A stretch of DNA of 64,000 nt from contig JAPOSC010000013.1 in assembly GCA_026709935.1 (NCBI GenBank), positions 1-64,000 of the forward strand, written 5' to 3'. This DNA comes from Thiotrichales bacterium. Lineage in GTDB: Bacteria > Pseudomonadota > Gammaproteobacteria > HK1. Below, piece by piece: positions 42,850 through 51,766 of the stretch. The position numbers and the translations under genes were made by a program. Under the pieces are notes generated by a model that was given only the letters and a program-made list of their open reading frames with translations, ran no database searches and had not been told where the DNA came from. Numbering within the stretch: position 1 is the first letter of the stretch; each line of letters begins with the position of its first letter.

Positions 42850-44028
42850 ATGCAACAAAAAATCACACGTTCGCAGTTGCTGGCAGCGGTGTCCGACGCT
42901 TTGAGGGAAACGCCGGCCGTCGCATTGCTGGGGGCACGGCAGGTCGGCAAGACCACTTTGGCGCAACAGGTTGCGGCCGACTGGTCGGGGCCATCCAGAG
43001 TGCTCGATCTGGAGGTCCCGGCGGTTCGGGAGGCGCTGGCTCGGACGCCGGCGACGCTTCTGGGACGCAGCGACGGGCTGGTGGTCATCGACGAGGTGCA
43101 GCGCATGCCAGCGCTCTTCGAGGTGCTGCGCCCAATCTGTGACGATCCGAACCGACGGGCTGCATTTCTCCTGCTGGGCAGCGCCTCCCTGGATCTGATC
43201 CGGGGTGTTTCCGAAACCCTGGCCGGCCGGATTCTCTTCGTCGACGTGTCCGGCTTCTCCCTCTTCGAGGTCGGGGCGGCGCATCAGCAACGGCTGTGGA
43301 TGCGCGGCGGGTTCCCGCGCGCATGGCTTGCCTCGTCGCCCGCGTCCTGGACGCGGTGGATGCAGTCTTTCACGCAGACGTTTCTGGAGCGGGACATCCC
43401 CGGCCTGGGGTCGCGCGTCTCGCCGGCCGCGATGGGGCGCTTCTGGCGAATGCTTGCGCACTACCACGGTCAGGTCTGGAACGCGGCCGAACTCGCGCGA
43501 TCGATGGATGTGAGCGCGACGGCGGTGAACCGCTACCGCGACCTGCTGGCCGGGACCTTCATGATCCGGATGCTGCCGCCCTGGTTCGAGAACCTCGGCA
43601 AGCGGCTGGTGAAGTCGCCGAAGCTGTATCTGCGCGATCCCGGCATCCTGCACTTCCTGCTCGGCCTGGAGGAAGTCGAGGAGCTGCAGGTGCATCCTCG
43701 CTACGGCGCGAGCTGGGAAGGATTCGCCCTGGAGCAGACCCTCGTGGTGCACGGTGCCCGGGAAGCGTACTTCTACGCCACGCAGCGAGGCGCGGAGCTG
43801 GACCTGTTGCTCCTGCGCCGGGGGCGGCGCTGGGGCTTCGAGTTCAAGTGCACGGATGCCCCGCGCACGACCAAGGCCATGCACATCGCCATCGCCGATC
43901 TCGGACTCGAGCACCTGTGGGTCGTCTACCCGGGCAGCATTCGCTATTCCCTCACAGACACAATCACCGCCTTGCCGCTGGCCGAGGTGGCCGAGGTCGC
44001 GTTTCGGCCGGGGTGCCTTCTCCCGTAA
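42850..44028 (+). CDS. AAA_14/DUF4143 ATPase, copy 2
   Basis: 392 aa. Walker A LLGARQVGKTTL (residues 26-37), Walker B LVVIDEVQRMP, sensor FLLLGSASLDLI, then MRGGFPRAWLAS, TFLERDIPGLG and the winged-helix-like ARSMDVSATAVNRY. The DUF4143 end has NLGKRLVKSPKLYLRDPGILHFLLGL and a RGAELDLLLLRRGRRWGFEFKCT nuclease-like core. It is closest by eye to copy 4 at 57263. Function unknown. It stands alone behind a sigma-70-like promoter. Confidence 0.88.
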   Translation: MQQKITRSQLLAAVSDALRETPAVALLGARQVGKTTLAQQVAADWSGPSRVLDLEVPAVREALARTPATLLGRSDGLVVIDEVQRMPALFEVLRPICDDPNRRAAFLLLGSASLDLIRGVSETLAGRILFVDVSGFSLFEVGAAHQQRLWMRGGFPRAWLASSPASWTRWMQSFTQTFLERDIPGLGSRVSPAAMGRFWRMLAHYHGQVWNAAELARSMDVSATAVNRYRDLLAGTFMIRMLPPWFENLGKRLVKSPKLYLRDPGILHFLLGLEEVEELQVHPRYGASWEGFALEQTLVVHGAREAYFYATQRGAELDLLLLRRGRRWGFEFKCTDAPRTTKAMHIAIADLGLEHLWVVYPGSIRYSLTDTITALPLAEVAEVAFRPGCLLP

Positions 44029-44387
44029 TGTAGGCATCGCGCCTACGTAGTTGAAGTGCACCCATATCTCTTCGGCGATCGCTTTACACGATGGCCGCAA
44101 GGGTGCGTTCCCGAAAGTAGAGCGCATCGCGACCTTGTCGGCGATTTCACGGTCGAGTGCCTTCTCTAATATGGCTAAGATCGAGAGCAAGGGGTGCTTG
44201 CGCCGCAAGCAGTCACGCGGCCCGATCCACTACTTTATCGCCCACGATGCACCGGGCGACTTCCCGGATACCGTCAAGGAATCCCAACCTAAACTGTCTA
44301 GGGTTCCCGGACACAGAGAGGGATTAAGGAAAGGCACCCGCACATATAGGCAAGGGCGGAGCGCAGGAGTGATCCATGCGACTCCTG
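44029..44387. other. Intergenic region between DUF4143 copy 2 and the transposase
   Basis: 359 bp without a recognised gene. The minus strand is open across part of it (for example ...ALDREIADKVAM...) but no family is seen. It may contain the right end of the insertion element; I could not find matching terminal inverted repeats on the two sides. Confidence 0.4.
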
Positions 44388-45341
44388 CTAGTTTCCGGCA
44401 ATCCGTCGCGCCCTCGCCATCCTCGGTCGATACACGGTTCCGATTTTGGGGCCAGGCTTCTTCGGGGGAGGCTTCGCGGCTTCGATGATGTCTACAAGCT
44501 CCCCCATCGCCATCGGCTCAGTAGCGAGTCCTGCGGCCATTGCGGGGGTGACTTTGTTCCGTCCCTTGGAGAGCGTCATGTGAGAGCGGACCCAGTTGAA
44601 GACAGTCATGTAGAAATGCACCATCGCGACATGCGCTTCGATCTTCTTGCTGAACGCATTGGTGAATCGCGTATAGCGTCGCATGCACATCCGCATCGTG
44701 AGATTGCTCCGTTTGACATAGGATGTCCCGAGGCGCTCCATGTCCGGGTTGCCACTGATGCGTTTCTTGACGAAACCCTTGATTCGATCTGATCCGTGCT
44801 TCTTGTCTGGATCGGCTTGTTGGCTACGGGGAAGCCGAGTCCCGTACCCCTTCACGAGCTGGCCGTAGTTGACATGCGCCCCGAAGGCAGTCCTGACGGC
44901 AGGGACGTAGGCTTGCAATCCATTGGTGTAAAGCTCCGGGTCGTCCTCTAGCCTGCTGGCGAGATCGGCCATGAAGATCGTTGCAGGCTCTACGCCCCGC
45001 TTATCGCTCACCAAGTAGGCCAGTATGAGCTTGGAATCGGAGTCGATTGCGGTCCACGTCCAAACGTGTCCTGCTTCCTCCGGCGCTGCAATGGCAGTCG
45101 GGACGTTCTTCTCCTTCGCGTAGATGAAGCTCCAGATATAATCGCACTCGATGAACCTCTTCCCCTGAATCCCTCGGACGTGGGTATCGTGGTAGGTCGC
45201 GCACGCTCGCCCCGCGTCGTACATCAGCCGGGCGACCGAGTTGTACGAGCACTTCACGACCTGTGCCGTGGCGCGCATGGACATCCCCTCCGAAAGACGG
45301 AGCAGGATGGCTTCCTTCGTCGATTTCGGGAGCTTGTTCAT
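44388..45341 (-). mobile_element. IS1-family-like transposase with altered catalytic residues
   Basis: 317 aa, full length and uninterrupted. An N-terminal helix-turn-helix (GMSMRATAQVVKCSYNSVARLM) and IS1-type core blocks are clear: DYIWSFIYAKEKN, GHVWTWTAID, KLILAYLVSDKRG, AHVNYGQLVKGYG and SNLTMRMCMRRYTRFTNAFSKK. From memory, the family's DDE residues are Asp in D-E-I-W-S-F, Asp in S/T-D-G-Y and Glu in Y-V-E-R-x-N-L. Here Asp67 is kept (but followed by Tyr), the second is Asn140 (LYTNGLQAY) and the third Lys210 (SYVKRSN). The protein should therefore not transpose. Element ends not identified. Confidence 0.75.
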
Positions 45342-46288
45342 GGAGTCGACTCCTCCTCAGCTTCGCCGGTCGCGATCTGGCAGACCCTAACCGCATTCGC
45401 GATGACGTCTGCCGGGCGCTTCTCACCGTTCGGGCCGATGGGCACGATTGATCTCCTCAGTCATGTAGACGGTACCGCTGCGGCCCATCATGGCCCGGCT
45501 CTGTTGCGGGTAAGCACTCTAACTCACTTATTCTAAAAGGGATTCTGGAGAAGCGTTCGGGAAGGTCTGAACAAGTCAATTCTGCCACGATTGGCGAACG
45601 GGTCAGGTGATGGTGAGCGAGTGATGGCCGGCCTGAAACAACGCCCCGGCGATCACGGCATCGGTGGTGCCCCGGCGACGGCGGGCGACTCGACGCCGCG
45701 GTCGAAATGACCGAACACGCTACATATAGCATATAGTGTTCGACCTGGGCTGGATTGCCGTCAAGCGTCTCGCCGGACACGGTGCGCAACCTGTGGCCCG
45801 GGATATCGGCGCCGCGCTCACGACACCGGACCCGACGGCGACGCAGAAATCCATTCTCTGGAGCGTCTTCGAAGGCGCCGTCCCCCGAGAGCTCGGAGCG
45901 CTCGCGGAAAACGCCGGCGTCTCGATCTACGACATCGCGCGCGATGCATCTCTGTCACGCGCAACATGCGACGGCCGTTGACTGGATCAACCAGTGGGCC
46001 GCGCCTCCTCGCCCGCAAACGGAGGCTTTCCTGCGCGAGGGGGCCGGTCGAAATCTCGCGATTGAGCAGTATCGTTCATCCTGAGAGAGTGCCTCTCGGA
46101 TCACGGGCATCCCGCCTGCGATCCGGGGAAGGCCGCGCCGATGCGTCAAGCAGGACGACCAGGCCCGGTTACGGATATGCGCCAGTGCAATCTCGGCTGC
46201 GCGGTCTCGATGCCGCACCGTTCGACGCTGTACCATTCGACACCACGCCTCACCAGACCACACCAGACCACACCTCGGGAGAGTCACC
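45342..46288. other. Long intergenic region before the TRAP operon
   Basis: About 950 bp. It includes a GTG-started frame at 45736-45981 (81 codons, ...TQKSILWSVFEGAVPRELGALAENAGVSIYDIARD), preceded by AT-rich tatagcatatag, that could be a small or remnant gene; I do not recognise it. The rest shows no gene. The part nearest dctP (46200-46288) presumably carries its promoter; caccagacca is repeated there (46250-46259, 46261-46270). Confidence 0.4.
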
Positions 46289-47272
46289 ATGCGCAGAACC
46301 ATGCGAGTCGTTTCCATGCTGCTGGCCGGCGCCCTGGCGTTTGTCGGCGTCAAGGCGGGTGCCCAGCAGGAGATCATCTTCGGGATCTCGGCCAAGCCCG
46401 GGTCGTTGCAGCAGCTTACCGCGGCGGAATTCACGCGCCGGGCCAACGAGCGTCTGGCCGGCAGGGCGGAGGTCAAGCTGTTCGATTCCGCCCAGATCGG
46501 CAAGGACAAGGAGCTGATGCAGAAGCTCAAGCTGGGGACGGTGCACATCGCCCTTCCGAGTTCGATCATGTCCTCGGTGGCGGACGAGTTCGGGCTGTTC
46601 GACATGCCCTTCCTGGTCCAGGACCGCGCGCATCTCGGCCGCATCGAGGAGGCGCTGTTCTGGTCGGACATCGCGCCTGCGGCCGAGGCCAAGGGATACG
46701 AGGTGCTGGCGGTGTGGGAGAACGGCGTTCGGCACATCACCAACAACGCTCGCCCGATCATGACCCCCGCGGACCTGGACGGCGTGAAGCTGCGCACGCC
46801 CAAGTCGAAGTGGCGTGTCATCATGTTCAAGTCATGGGGCGCCAACCCGACGCCGATGGCGTTCTCCGAGGTCTTCGTGGCGCTCCAGACCGGCGTGATC
46901 GACGGCCAGGAGAACCCCTACACCAACATCTGGTCCGCGAAGTTCGCGGAGGTCCAGAAGTACCTGTCGGTCACCGGCCACGTGTACAGCCCGGCCTATC
47001 CGACCGCCGGCAAGGCCGCCTTCGAGAAGCTGCCGGCTGACGTCCGGGAAGTGCTCCGGAGCACCGCCCGCGAGATGGCCGAGTGGGCGCGGGTCGAGGG
47101 CGCGGCGGCGGACGACGACCTGAAGAGCAAGCTCGCCGGCGCCGGGATGGAGGTCAACGTTGCGGATCGGGCGGCGTTCGTCGAAGCCTCCAGGCCCATC
47201 TACGAGCAGTTCGCGAGCGAGGTGCCGGCCGGCAAGGCGCTCATCGACCGGGCGCTTTCCCTCTCGAACTGA
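46289..47272 (+). CDS. dctP: TRAP transporter solute-binding protein DctP
   Basis: 327 aa periplasmic binding protein. Signal peptide MRRTMRVVSMLLAGALAFVGVKAGA. Family blocks are LTAAEFTRRANERL, LKLGTVHIALPSSIMSS, PMAFSEVFVALQTGVIDGQENPYTNI (the ligand-contact region) and the C-terminal helix. It captures a carboxylate (organic or sugar acid) and passes it to the DctQ/DctM membrane pair that follow. The neighbouring PdxA-like dehydrogenase hints at a hydroxy- or sugar-acid substrate. Confidence 0.92.
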   Translation: MRRTMRVVSMLLAGALAFVGVKAGAQQEIIFGISAKPGSLQQLTAAEFTRRANERLAGRAEVKLFDSAQIGKDKELMQKLKLGTVHIALPSSIMSSVADEFGLFDMPFLVQDRAHLGRIEEALFWSDIAPAAEAKGYEVLAVWENGVRHITNNARPIMTPADLDGVKLRTPKSKWRVIMFKSWGANPTPMAFSEVFVALQTGVIDGQENPYTNIWSAKFAEVQKYLSVTGHVYSPAYPTAGKAAFEKLPADVREVLRSTAREMAEWARVEGAAADDDLKSKLAGAGMEVNVADRAAFVEASRPIYEQFASEVPAGKALIDRALSLSN

Positions 47273-47303
47273 GTTCGAACGGTATCGGGGAGGTTCCCCG
47301 AAC

Positions 47304-47858
47304 ATGACTAGGGCGGCGCGCTGGGTCGATGTCGCGCTTCAGGTCGTGACCATCGCCTTGCTGATCGCGCTGGCGGTGGTGGTGGTGCTCGCGGTGGCGT
47401 TCCGCTTCGCCGGTGCGTCGCTGGTGTGGTACGACGAAGTTGCCTCCGTCATGCTGGCCTGGATCACCTACTACGGCGCCGCGCTCGCCGCGCTCCGGCG
47501 TCGTCATCTGGGGTTCGCCGGGTTTCAGATGAATCTCCGGCCGCGGGCGCGCCTGCTCACGTTCTGGTTCGGCGAGGCGGTGACCTATGCAGTCTTCGTG
47601 ACCATGGCCTGGGCGAGCTGGTACGTGCTGCGGGTGATGGCGGGCGAGACCCTGGTCTCGCTCGACTGGGTGTCGCTCCAGTTCACCCAGTCGGTCGTCC
47701 CCATCGGCTGCACGCTCTTCGTCCTTGCGCAGATTCTGAGCACGCCCGAAGCCCTGCGGCGCCTTGCCGTGGGCCGCAGCGGAGAGGACGAGGAAATCGC
47801 GGAGGAAATCTCCAGAGCCCGGACCGCCCTCGGCGCCGGCAAGGGTGACTCGGCGTGA
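47304..47858 (+). CDS. dctQ: TRAP transporter small membrane subunit DctQ
   Basis: 184 aa from ATG 47304, 31 bases after dctP. Four hydrophobic helices, the first VALQVVTIALLIALAVVVVLAVAFRF, plus the EVASVMLAWITYYGAALAALRRRHLGF signature between helices 2 and 3. Its stop overlaps the dctM GTG start (GTGA). Confidence 0.9.
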   Translation: MTRAARWVDVALQVVTIALLIALAVVVVLAVAFRFAGASLVWYDEVASVMLAWITYYGAALAALRRRHLGFAGFQMNLRPRARLLTFWFGEAVTYAVFVTMAWASWYVLRVMAGETLVSLDWVSLQFTQSVVPIGCTLFVLAQILSTPEALRRLAVGRSGEDEEIAEEISRARTALGAGKGDSA

Positions 47859-49138
47859 TTGCCGCGGTGGTCATCGCGCTGCTGTTCGGGCTGATTCTGA
47901 TCAATGTGCCCATCGGGATCGCGATCTGCGCCGCGGCCCTGGTGGGCATGGTCTGGCAGAACGGCGTATTCGGGCTCTACAACGCAGCGCTGACGCTGTT
48001 CGATGGCGCGACCAGCTTCCCCCTGATCGCCATCCCGCTGTTCATCCTGGCCGGCGCGCTGATGAACACCGGGGGGATCTCCCGCCGGCTCATCGACTTC
48101 ACCTCCGCCCTCATCGGCTTCATCCGCGGGGGCCTCGCCATGGTGAACGTGGCGGTGTCGATGTTCTTTGCCGAGATCTCCGGCTCCGCGGTGGCGGATG
48201 TCGCGGCCATCGGGTCGGTGCTGATTCCGGCGATGAAGCGCAAGCGCTACCGGGCGACGCTTGCGGCGGCGGTCACCTCCTCCTCCGCCTCGCTCGCCAT
48301 CATCATCCCGCCGTCGATCCCGATGATCCTCTACGGCGCGTTGGCCGACACCTCGATCGTGCAGCTCTTCGTCGCCGGCATCGTGCCGGGGTTGCTCGGC
48401 GGTTTTGCCATGCTCTGCCTGTGCTGGTGGTTCGCGGTGAAGTTCGACCTGCCGCGCGAGGAGGCGTTCTCGCTGCCCCGGTTGTGGACGGCGTTCAAGG
48501 CGGCCGGACCCGCGCTCCTCCTGCCTCTCATCATCCTCGGTGGAATCTTCGGCGGCCTCGTCACCGCGACCGAGGGCGCAGGGCTGGCAGTCGTGGCGGC
48601 ACTGGTGATCGGGGTCTTCGTGTACCGGGAGCTGAGCCTGGCGGAGTTCTACCACGCGCTCCTCGAAGGCATCACGCAGACCGCGGTGGTCATGTTGCTG
48701 GTGGCGGCCTCGGCGGTGCTCGGCCTGCATCTGACGGAGCTGGAGGTCCCGCAGAAGCTCGCCCGCGCCATCACCGAACTGACCCAGAACCGCTACGCGG
48801 TGCTGATGATCCTCAACGTGCTGTTGCTGATCATGGGCATGCTGCTCCATGGCGCCGCGGCCATCATCCTGGTGGTGCCCATCGTGCTGCCGCTCGTCCA
48901 CCTGATCGGGATCGATCCGGTGCATTTCGGGATCATTCTCACTCTGAATCTCGCCATCGGGCAGCAGACGCCACCGGTGGCCAGCGTGCTCGTGACCGCC
49001 TGCTCCATCGCCCGTACCGAGATCTGGGCCACGACCCGGACCAACCTGCCATTCATCGCGGTGCTGTTCGCGCTGCTGATGGTGGTGACCTACGTTCCGT
49101 TCGTGCCGATGGGCCTGGTAGAACTGTTTTATCGGTGA
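47855..49138 (+). CDS. dctM: TRAP transporter large permease DctM
   Basis: 427 aa, typical length, about 12 membrane helices. The family motifs FPLIAIPLFILAGALMNTGG, AEISGSAVADVAAIG and SSSASLAIIIPPSIPMILYG are present, with a second inverted half containing AAIILVVPIVLPL and LNLAIGQQTPPVASVL. It performs sodium-coupled uptake with DctP and DctQ. The start is the GTG inside the dctQ stop. Confidence 0.92.
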   Translation: MIAAVVIALLFGLILINVPIGIAICAAALVGMVWQNGVFGLYNAALTLFDGATSFPLIAIPLFILAGALMNTGGISRRLIDFTSALIGFIRGGLAMVNVAVSMFFAEISGSAVADVAAIGSVLIPAMKRKRYRATLAAAVTSSSASLAIIIPPSIPMILYGALADTSIVQLFVAGIVPGLLGGFAMLCLCWWFAVKFDLPREEAFSLPRLWTAFKAAGPALLLPLIILGGIFGGLVTATEGAGLAVVAALVIGVFVYRELSLAEFYHALLEGITQTAVVMLLVAASAVLGLHLTELEVPQKLARAITELTQNRYAVLMILNVLLLIMGMLLHGAAAIILVVPIVLPLVHLIGIDPVHFGIILTLNLAIGQQTPPVASVLVTACSIARTEIWATTRTNLPFIAVLFALLMVVTYVPFVPMGLVELFYR

Positions 49139-49140
49139 CT

Positions 49141-49283
49141 AACCCCGCGACGCCGTCCCGCGGGGAGCCCGCGACGCTGCCCTGCGGGGAACCCCGCAAG
49201 CGAGGTTGGACTGCGGGGGAATCCGCGACGCCGAATCTGCGGGGAGCTCGCGATGTGGGATCGTGGCGAACCCCGCGACAAGG
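49141..49283. repeat. Imperfect tandem repeats of about 24 bp after dctM
   Basis: Five to six degenerate units (starting near 49141, 49166, 49190, 49219, 49245, 49269), each built on aaccccgcgacgc...tgcgggg. The first unit can fold as a 7-bp stem (49143-49149 with 49159-49165). They fill the gap between the TRAP operon and the PdxA-like gene and could fold into RNA hairpins. Confidence 0.7.
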
Positions 49284-49374
49284 CCGATCATGACCGGAGG
49301 ACTGACAAGTGATGCGCATGCACGCACAGGAAGTACGACCGGCGGGAGCCCGGATGGCCCGGACGGAGGGCGGG

Positions 49375-50379
49375 ATGCCCGTGAAGCCGACGATTGCCCT
49401 GGTGCAGGGTGACGCCGCAGGCGTCGGTCCCGAGCTGATGACCCGCCTGCTTTCGCTCGACGACGTGCGCGAGCGGGCGAACCTCCTCATCATCTCGGAC
49501 GCGCGGGTGTTCCGGGCCGGGTGCGAGGTCACCGGGCTCGAGGTGCCGGTGCGCGAGATTGCCGCGATCGAGGACGCGGACTATGTGGACGGAGTGCCGA
49601 ACCTGCTCGATCTGCCCGCCGTCGACCCGGCCGAGACGCCGCGCGGCGAGGTCTCGGTCACGGCCGGGGCCGCGGTGCTGACGTGGTTCGGGCGGGCGCT
49701 GGACCTCGCGACGGCCGGCCGGGTGGACGGCATCTGCTTCATGCCGTTCAACAAGCAGGCCATGCTCAGGGCCGGGCTCGACGCGGAGGACGAGCTGCAG
49801 TGGGCCAGAGCGCGCCTCGGGTACGACGGCCGCGCCAGCGAGTTCAATGTGGTCGACGGCATGTGGAACGCGCGGGTCACCTCGCACGTGCCGCTGCGCG
49901 AGGTGGCGGATCGGCTGACGGAGGATGGCATCGCCGAGGCCATCGATCTCGCGGATCGCGCCCTGCGGAGCGCCGGTATCGCACGGCCGCGGATCGGGGT
50001 GGCGGCTCTCAATCCCCACGCCGGAGAGGGCGGCACGATGGGCACCGAGGAGATCGACGTGATCGGGCCGGCGGTGCGGCGGGCGCAGTCCCGACAGATT
50101 GCGGCCGAAGGGCCGTTCCCTTCCGATACCCTCTACCTCCGGCTGCGCGACCGGCACTTCGACTGCGCGGTGAGCATGTACCACGACCAGGGTCAGATCG
50201 CCATCAAGCTGCTCGGCTTCGACCGGGGCGTGACAGTGCTCGGTGGATTGCCGGTGCCCATCGCCACCCCGGCCCACGGCACCGCGTATGACATCGCGGG
50301 CACCAACACCGCCAACCTGGACCCGGCCCACAACGCCTTCATGACGGTATGTGCGATGGTGGCGCGGCGCGGCGGCTGA
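49375..50379 (+). CDS. PdxA family 4-hydroxythreonine-4-phosphate dehydrogenase-like protein
   Basis: 334 aa. Motifs: ALVQGDAAGVGPELM (a variant of the family's GDPAGIGPE), MPFNKQAML, ALNPHAGEGGTMGTEE, and the metal-binding SMYHDQGQIAIKLLGF and TPAHGTAYDIAG. ATG 49375 with an upstream ggagg gives the family N-terminus; GTG 49309 also has a ggagg. The TRAP neighbour favours a catabolic PdxA2-type enzyme that oxidises a phosphorylated hydroxy acid rather than the vitamin B6 enzyme. Confidence 0.85.
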   Translation: MPVKPTIALVQGDAAGVGPELMTRLLSLDDVRERANLLIISDARVFRAGCEVTGLEVPVREIAAIEDADYVDGVPNLLDLPAVDPAETPRGEVSVTAGAAVLTWFGRALDLATAGRVDGICFMPFNKQAMLRAGLDAEDELQWARARLGYDGRASEFNVVDGMWNARVTSHVPLREVADRLTEDGIAEAIDLADRALRSAGIARPRIGVAALNPHAGEGGTMGTEEIDVIGPAVRRAQSRQIAAEGPFPSDTLYLRLRDRHFDCAVSMYHDQGQIAIKLLGFDRGVTVLGGLPVPIATPAHGTAYDIAGTNTANLDPAHNAFMTVCAMVARRGG

Positions 50380-50414
50380 CGGGAGTGGTTCCCTGCCGGT
50401 GGTTGTTTTGGTTG

Positions 50415-50459
50415 AAAGCCAGGCTAATTCAAAATAGGATTTTGAATTAGCCTGGCTTT
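50415..50459. promoter_or_regulatory. Perfect 21-bp inverted repeat before DUF4143 copy 3
   Basis: Bases 50415-50435 are the exact reverse complement of 50439-50459, with a 3-base spacer (agg). It is AT-rich inside a GC-rich genome and ends 18 bases before the ATG at 50478. It could be an operator for a dimeric regulator, an RNA hairpin over the ribosome site, or a miniature element end. Confidence 0.85.
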
Positions 50460-50477
50460 GGTGTCATTCTTCGTGCA

Positions 50478-51656
50478 ATGATCGTTCGTGACTTGGCGCC
50501 CCGACTGTTGAGAGCGGCGAAGCAATCGCCCGCCGTCACACTGACCGGGCCTCGACAAAGCGGCAAGACCACATTGTGTCGGGCGATGTTTCCCCGACAC
50601 TCGTACGTGACGCTGGAAGCTCCGGACGAGCGGGAATTTGCGACGAGCGATCCGAGGGGGTTTCTGGCTCGGCTTCCGACCGGGGCCATTCTGGACGAAG
50701 TGCAACGCACGCCGGATCTCCTCTCGTACTTGCAGGGCATCATTGATGACGATCCGACTCCCGGCCGCTGGATTCTCAGTGGCTCGCAGAACCTGTCACT
50801 GCTGGAATCGGTCAGTCAGTCGCTGGCCGGACGCACGGAGGTCCACCATCTGTTGCCGCTGACCTACGGAGAGACTGTGCGTTTCAGCCGGCCTCCCGCG
50901 AGTCTCGACGAGACCCTGCAAACCGGTGGCTATCCCCGCATCTTCGACCGAGAGCTTGATCCGGCGGCCTGGCTCCGCTCCTATGTCGCCACCTATCTGG
51001 AACGTGATGTCCGGTCGATTCTCAATGTCGGCGACCTTTCGACATTCCAGCGATTCGTCGAGCTGTGCGCCGGACGCACTGCACAGTTGCTCAACTACTC
51101 GTCTCTGGCCGGGGACTGCGGCGTATCCCAGCCGACCGTCAAGGCCTGGCTCAGCGTACTGGAGGCCAGCTTCATCGTGTTTCAACTTCCGGCGTATCAC
51201 GCGAATCTGCGCAAACGGCTGGTCAAGATGCCGAAGCTCTACTTCCACGACACCGGCCTGGCCTGCTGGCTGCTGGGCATCCTTCAGCCGGAGCAGCTTC
51301 GCTCGCACCCGTTGCGAGGGCAGATCTTCGAAACGTGGGTTGTCGCGGAGACGCTGAAGCACCGGACCAATCAGGGCAGGACCGGTGGCTTGTGGTTCTA
51401 CCGGGACAAGAACGGAGCCGAGGTGGACCTCGTCATCGACGGGATATCCGGTCTCACGCTTGTCGAGGCCAAGTCTTCCAGCACGGCGTCATCGAGCCTG
51501 TTCGCTGGCGTCCGGCGAGTGCGGCGGCATCTCGATCGACTGTCCCGGCCCACTGATCTCGCGGTTGCTTATGGAGGCGACGAGTACCAACAGCGCACAG
51601 AGGGGCGGTTGATTCCCTGGCGGATGCTGCGCGCCCTGGTGTCGGACGTGCGGTAA
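50478..51656 (+). CDS. AAA_14/DUF4143 ATPase, copy 3
   Basis: 392 aa. Walker A TLTGPRQSGKTTL (residues 21-33), Walker B GAILDEVQRTPDL, sensor WILSGSQNLSLLESVSQSLAGR, then TGGYPRIFDREL, ATYLERDVRSILNVGDL and SLAGDCGVSQPTVKAWL. The DUF4143 end reads NLRKRLVKMPKLYFHDTGLACWLLGI and NGAEVDLVIDG...LVEAKSS. It is the subfamily most often seen in genomes. It stands alone after a perfect 21-bp inverted repeat, and is followed by an MFS gene. Function unknown. Confidence 0.88.
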   Translation: MIVRDLAPRLLRAAKQSPAVTLTGPRQSGKTTLCRAMFPRHSYVTLEAPDEREFATSDPRGFLARLPTGAILDEVQRTPDLLSYLQGIIDDDPTPGRWILSGSQNLSLLESVSQSLAGRTEVHHLLPLTYGETVRFSRPPASLDETLQTGGYPRIFDRELDPAAWLRSYVATYLERDVRSILNVGDLSTFQRFVELCAGRTAQLLNYSSLAGDCGVSQPTVKAWLSVLEASFIVFQLPAYHANLRKRLVKMPKLYFHDTGLACWLLGILQPEQLRSHPLRGQIFETWVVAETLKHRTNQGRTGGLWFYRDKNGAEVDLVIDGISGLTLVEAKSSSTASSSLFAGVRRVRRHLDRLSRPTDLAVAYGGDEYQQRTEGRLIPWRMLRALVSDVR

Positions 51657-51766
51657 GCGGTGTATCGCCCGGGGACTGCGCCGACTTTGCAATGGAACTT
51701 CCCCGGAGACTCATTGACCGGTCACGGATGCGGCGAGCGGCGGCGGTACGGCGGCGGTCATAGCTG

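Noticed and set aside
49141-49283. CRISPR array from the regular ~24-bp units
   Set aside because: Units are degenerate and adjoining with no unique spacers, and no cas genes are present.
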